In this document: piece after piece, positions 4,548 through 7,052 of the stretch
Numbering within the stretch: the first letter of the stretch is position 1
Layout: each line of letters starts with the position of its first letter
Source of the DNA: UBA8886 sp002731655
GTDB lineage: Archaea > Thermoplasmatota > Poseidoniia > MGIII > CG-Epi1
DNA: 7,052 bases
Reading direction: 5' to 3'
Assembly (NCBI GenBank): GCA_030754655.1
Contig: JASLZX010000030.1
Coordinates: 1 to 7,052, forward strand
Made by a program: the position numbers and the translations under genes
The notes under the pieces: model-generated
What the model saw: only the letters and a program-made list of their open reading frames with translations
Databases searched by the model: none
What the model was told of the DNA's origin: nothing

Positions 4548-6052
4548 GCGCCACCGCAATCTGCCGGGCGGAGCTGCGCAGTGGCTGGCGCCGCTTCGCG
4601 CGCTCGGTGGGGCGCCGTCCGTTGGCGACTGCCGTGATGGGCGCGCTGGCGCTGCTGATGGTGCTGGTGGGCGTGCGTATCATCGCCTTCGTCGCGATGC
4701 GGCCCGAGCAGTTTCCCGACGAGGGGTATGGCACGATTCTCCTGCTGCTGTTCGTGCTCCTGCTGCTGCGGTCGGCCGGGATAACGCAGCGGCACGCGCT
4801 GCGCGCCCGCGAGGTGGACCTGCACCTGACGCAGCCAGTGGCGACGCGCAGCGTGATGCTGGGGCAGTTTGGCGCCGTCGCGCTTGGCGCGACGGCGCTA
4901 GTCGCGCTGGGGGTCGCGCTCTCGCTGCTGGTGCGCTGGGGCGCCGGTATTCCGCTCGTGATTCCAGCGGTGTTCTGGACGCTGCTGGCGCTGTTCGCGC
5001 TGCTGGCGCCGCTCTGCGGTTTCCTTTTTTCAGTGCTCGGCAACCTCCAGCCGATGTCGCGCAAGCTGCGCTACCTCGCGACGCTGGCACCGCTGCTGAT
5101 GCTGCTGATGTATCTCGCCAGCTACGCGCACGCGGCGCCGGCGCTGGTGCAGCAGGTCTCCGCCGCGGCGCTGCTGCTGCTGCTGGGCTACCTCTGGCTT
5201 GCTGACGGACTATACCTCGACGCGGTTGCGGCGCAGCGGCTAGCGACCGGCACGACTCTCAAGTGGCGCGTGATGGAGCTGCGCTGGCTGAGGCGGCTGG
5301 TGGGCCAGCGCGTCGCCGCGGTGGCGCGCAAGGAAATCACTTCGGCCATTCGCGAGCGCGATTTCCTCACCGCGACGCTCTCGACGCTCTCGATTTCGGC
5401 CATCCTGCTATTCTGGTATTACCAGACCGGCATCCCCGGCGAGGAGGTGGGCGACCTCGCGCCGCACCACTACTACCCGGGGCTGCTGGCGCTGGCGCTC
5501 TACATGGCGGCGCTGCTGCAATGCACCCTTGTCGGCGCGGCGCTGCTCGGCATCGAGGGCCGCCGGCTGTGGGTGCTGAAGGGGCTCCCGGTCGATTCGC
5601 GCACAGTGATGCAGGGCAAGGGGCTAGGACTGCTGCTGTTGGCGCTGCCAGGCATCGTGCTAGTCTGGCTGCCGCTGGCGCTGGCGGCCCACTTCCCGTG
5701 GCAGGTGACGCTCTTCTTTGGTGAAATCGCCATTGCGCTGACGCTCGCCAACGCCGGCCTTGGCTTGTGGGCTGGCGTAGCTTTCGTCAGTTTCGACGAG
5801 CACGACCGCGGCAACCCCGACGTGCTGACGCAATTCATGCTCATCGGCGCCTCGGCGTTCATGTCGGCGCTGCTGGCGCTGCTCCCGGCGGCGGTGATGC
5901 TGATGTATGACCTGCCCGACGGGACGCGCTACGGACTCGGGCTGGTCGCCGGAGCGCTCTTCGCCGCCTGTGGCTACGGCATCTACCGCCTCGGCGTGCG
6001 TAGCGCCGCGGACGCCTACCGCACCATCTGGATTGATTCCTACGGCGCGTAG
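4544..6052 (+). CDS. ABC-2-type transporter permease with two homologous modules
   Basis: A 502-residue integral membrane protein with roughly twelve hydrophobic segments: about 27-50, 63-78, 108-131, 137-165, 178-196 and 204-224 in the first half; 278-292, 312-336, 360-382, 388-415, 430-455 and 464-484 in the second. Each half carries a related motif at a similar place: VDLHLTQPVATRSVMLGQ (91-108) and RRLWVLKGLPVDSRTVMQGK (340-359). This is the 'L-x(3)-PV-x-x-R-x-V-x-x-G-K/Q' segment seen in large ABC exporter permeases of the ABC-2 superfamily (family knowledge). The two halves therefore probably arose by duplication. It would need a separate ATPase subunit; none is encoded in this window, so the partner must lie elsewhere. 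The cargo is unknown. ATG at 4544 is chosen because it overlaps the previous stop as ATGA; an ATG at 4475 would add 23 residues that are only the other gene read out of frame. Confidence 0.87.
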   Translation: MSATAICRAELRSGWRRFARSVGRRPLATAVMGALALLMVLVGVRIIAFVAMRPEQFPDEGYGTILLLLFVLLLLRSAGITQRHALRAREVDLHLTQPVATRSVMLGQFGAVALGATALVALGVALSLLVRWGAGIPLVIPAVFWTLLALFALLAPLCGFLFSVLGNLQPMSRKLRYLATLAPLLMLLMYLASYAHAAPALVQQVSAAALLLLLGYLWLADGLYLDAVAAQRLATGTTLKWRVMELRWLRRLVGQRVAAVARKEITSAIRERDFLTATLSTLSISAILLFWYYQTGIPGEEVGDLAPHHYYPGLLALALYMAALLQCTLVGAALLGIEGRRLWVLKGLPVDSRTVMQGKGLGLLLLALPGIVLVWLPLALAAHFPWQVTLFFGEIAIALTLANAGLGLWAGVAFVSFDEHDRGNPDVLTQFMLIGASAFMSALLALLPAAVMLMYDLPDGTRYGLGLVAGALFAACGYGIYRLGVRSAADAYRTIWIDSYGA

Positions 6053-6053
6053 G

Positions 6054-6076
6054 ATAATATTTTTTTAATATTATTT
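6054..6076 (+). terminator. T-rich terminator with AT-only hairpin after the permease gene
   Basis: One base after the permease TAG, the arms ATAATATT (6054-6061) and AATATTAT (6067-6074) form a perfect 8-bp inverted repeat around a T loop, giving a run of seven T (6060-6066). Archaeal termination depends on T tracts in the non-template strand, so this very likely ends the 3902-6052 transcript. It stands out sharply in a GC-rich region. Confidence 0.65.
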
Positions 6077-6196
6077 GGGGACCTTACCGACTATGACCCA
6101 GTATTTTGCCAGAACCGCACGAAAACACCCCACCCCCTTGGAATGCCTGCAGGTGACTGCGATGGATGTGATAGCGCCAGCGACTCCTGCAGTTGT

Positions 6197-6880
6197 TCAT
6201 GATGCCCGTTCGCGATGGTAAGTTTCCAACTGTTTGTTCGCGTTGACGATGGCCGAGAGCCGTTCGACGATCTTCTCTAGTTGCAGCCCGGCAAACGCGA
6301 AATAGAGTTCGTCGTCACCCAGTTCGGTGTAGACGCGGTTGCCGATGCAACCGAGGTTGGTGGCACTCAGCCCCGATTGCATCACTTCGGGGATCGCCGC
6401 ACAGGTCGGCCGTCCGACCATCGAGTGGCAGGCCACGCCCGCGGCATGAGCCGCCTCGGCCAGTCCCATCATCTGCCGGGCACTGCCGCGGACGAGCACC
6501 ACGTCGGGTTCGAACGTAGTCTTGGCCAGAGGTGCGTAGCTGACGACACCGAATGACTCCTCGCGTCGCGGGATCCCCGCGACCTCCTGCATCTCGAGGT
6601 ACTCCAACTCGATCATCGTGCCGATCACGTCCTCGAGCTCGGCTCTCTGCGCCTCGGGCAGGTCGATCCCATGGGTGTGCGCGCCGATCGGGCAGCCGTA
6701 GTGGTCTGTCGCCTCGGTGTAGAATGCCTCTCCGTCGGCAGCGCGTTTCCAGTATCCGCAGCCGGCCGCAGCCATCTGCTCGGTCCGCGGCAGATCCTCG
6801 GGCGGCGTGTCGAGGAAGGCCACTGCCACCGGGTGGCGTTCGAGTTCGAGAAGCTCGACGAGTTGTGTGGCCGCACTCAT
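6197..6880 (-). CDS. DUF169 family protein
   Basis: A 227-residue cytoplasmic protein of the uncharacterised DUF169 family. Recognisable parts, numbered from the ATG: RHPVAVAFLDTPP (15-27), CGYWKRAADGEAFYTE (41-56), DHYGCPIGAHTHG (59-71), YLEMQEVAGIP (94-104), VVSYAPLAKTTFEPDVVLVRG (112-132), GRPTCAAIP (156-164) and NLGCIGNRVYTELGDDELYFAFAG (175-198). Cys41, Cys63, Cys160 and Cys178 lie in the most conserved motifs and could bind metal or a cofactor, but this is only inference. The start is the ATG whose complement is 6878-6880; AGGAG lies nine bases upstream. The TTG two codons earlier is only three bases from AGGAG and is less likely. Having a clear Shine-Dalgarno sequence, it differs from the apparently leaderless genes here, and it may have come from a bacterium or methanogen. 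Convergent with the permease. Confidence 0.85.
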   Translation of the reverse strand: MSAATQLVELLELERHPVAVAFLDTPPEDLPRTEQMAAAGCGYWKRAADGEAFYTEATDHYGCPIGAHTHGIDLPEAQRAELEDVIGTMIELEYLEMQEVAGIPRREESFGVVSYAPLAKTTFEPDVVLVRGSARQMMGLAEAAHAAGVACHSMVGRPTCAAIPEVMQSGLSATNLGCIGNRVYTELGDDELYFAFAGLQLEKIVERLSAIVNANKQLETYHRERAS

Positions 6881-6889
6881 GCTCAAGGG

Positions 6890-6894
6890 CTCCT
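6890..6894 (-). promoter_or_regulatory. Shine-Dalgarno sequence for the DUF169 gene
   Basis: On the minus strand AGGAG lies nine bases before the ATG at 6880. It settles the start in favour of this ATG over the TTG at 6886, and it is the only clear ribosome binding site I see in the window. Confidence 0.6.
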
Positions 6895-6905
6895 GCTGGG
6901 GTTGA

Positions 6906-6920
6906 GAGGGTCCAACCCTC
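6906..6920. promoter_or_regulatory. Hairpin or operator-like inverted repeat upstream of the DUF169 gene
   Basis: GAGGGT (6906-6911) and ACCCTC (6915-6920) are exact reverse complements with a three-base spacer. An outer pair, GTTGA (6901-6905) and TCAAC (6933-6937), can close around it with a 12-base bulge. It lies 26-40 bases before the DUF169 ATG, so it could be a 5'-leader structure or a repressor site. Function not shown. Confidence 0.4.
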
Positions 6921-6938
6921 GGTCGGTTCCGTTCAACA

Positions 6939-6950
6939 GAATCATGATTC
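6939..6950. promoter_or_regulatory. Perfect 12-bp palindrome GAATCATGATTC, possible operator
   Basis: GAATCATGATTC is identical to its reverse complement. It lies about 60 bases upstream of the DUF169 start and is followed directly by CCGA-CA-TCGG (6950-6959), another small inverted repeat. Perfect symmetry of this length is typical of sites for homodimeric regulators, but there is only one copy in the window and no regulator gene nearby. Confidence 0.4.
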
Positions 6951-7052
6951 CGACATCGGGGTTGTAGTGCCGGGTGGATTTAGAGTTTTCTCGGGCGGCG
7001 CATAGCGCTTAAGCCGCGGCGGGATGGGGCTGTGTGGTAGCTGTCGCGTCTC

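Noticed and set aside
3976..5064. Long minus-strand ORF of 362 residues opposite the zinc-protein genes and permease
   Set aside because: It is rich in Ser, Arg, Pro and Ala with no recognisable domain, and it is antisense to genes with clear membrane helices and zinc motifs. Long open antisense frames are expected in GC-rich coding DNA.
7010..7052. Possible start of a tRNA gene at the right edge (GGCGGGATGGGGC...GTGGTAGCTG)
   Set aside because: A GGTA and short D-stem-like pairing are present, but the normal T8 and A14 and a full four-pair D stem cannot be placed, and the sequence ends before the anticodon arm. It cannot be supported.
1..7052. CRISPR array, toxin-antitoxin pair or phage genes
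   Set aside because: I saw no regularly spaced repeats, no paired small toxin-like genes, and no phage structural or integrase genes in any frame.

Overview
The window looks like DNA from a marine planktonic archaeon of the Thermoplasmatota (Poseidoniales, Marine Group II, or a close relative). This is inferred from the gene types and was not tested by any search. The supporting signs are a lipoprotein with Asp-box (BNR) repeats and a four-cysteine C-terminal module, a small CX4C/CX2H zinc-finger protein, a membrane protein ending in a zinc ribbon, and TATA-like boxes 25-28 bases upstream of start codons with no Shine-Dalgarno sequence. That last pattern fits leaderless archaeal transcripts. 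Base composition alternates sharply. The acyl-CoA dehydrogenase, the zinc-protein/ABC permease cluster and both ends of the BNR gene are GC-rich. The first gene, the middle of the BNR gene and the stretch from about 3170 to 3850 are much richer in A and T.

Layout: bases 2-433 hold the 3' end of a UMF1/Atg22-like MFS transporter. Next is an acyl-CoA dehydrogenase (464-1648), then a BNR-repeat lipoprotein (1700-3163). A SnoaL/DUF4440-like gene lies on the minus strand (3236-3670). Immediately beyond its start is a 54-codon orphan fragment (3680-3844) that repeats the C-terminus of the BNR lipoprotein at 41 of 54 residues. A compact plus-strand group follows: a three-helix membrane protein with a zinc ribbon (3902-4267), an 81-residue zinc-finger protein (4302-4547), and a two-module ABC-2-type permease overlapping it by ATGA (4544-6052). 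A T-rich hairpin lies directly after the permease. The last gene is a minus-strand DUF169 protein (6197-6880), with a real Shine-Dalgarno sequence and several small palindromes upstream.

No single pathway links all the genes. The acyl-CoA dehydrogenase points to fatty-acid or branched acyl-CoA oxidation, and the lipoprotein to a surface function. The zinc-protein/permease group is the best candidate for a functional unit of unknown role, since the permease has no ATPase beside it. The stretch 2880-3850 carries the clearest signs of rearrangement: a duplicated gene end, an AT-rich block inside a GC-rich gene, and a SnoaL-like gene with a 22-residue insert that reads like coding sequence in another frame. 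I did not find a complete, clearly new defence or mobile system.
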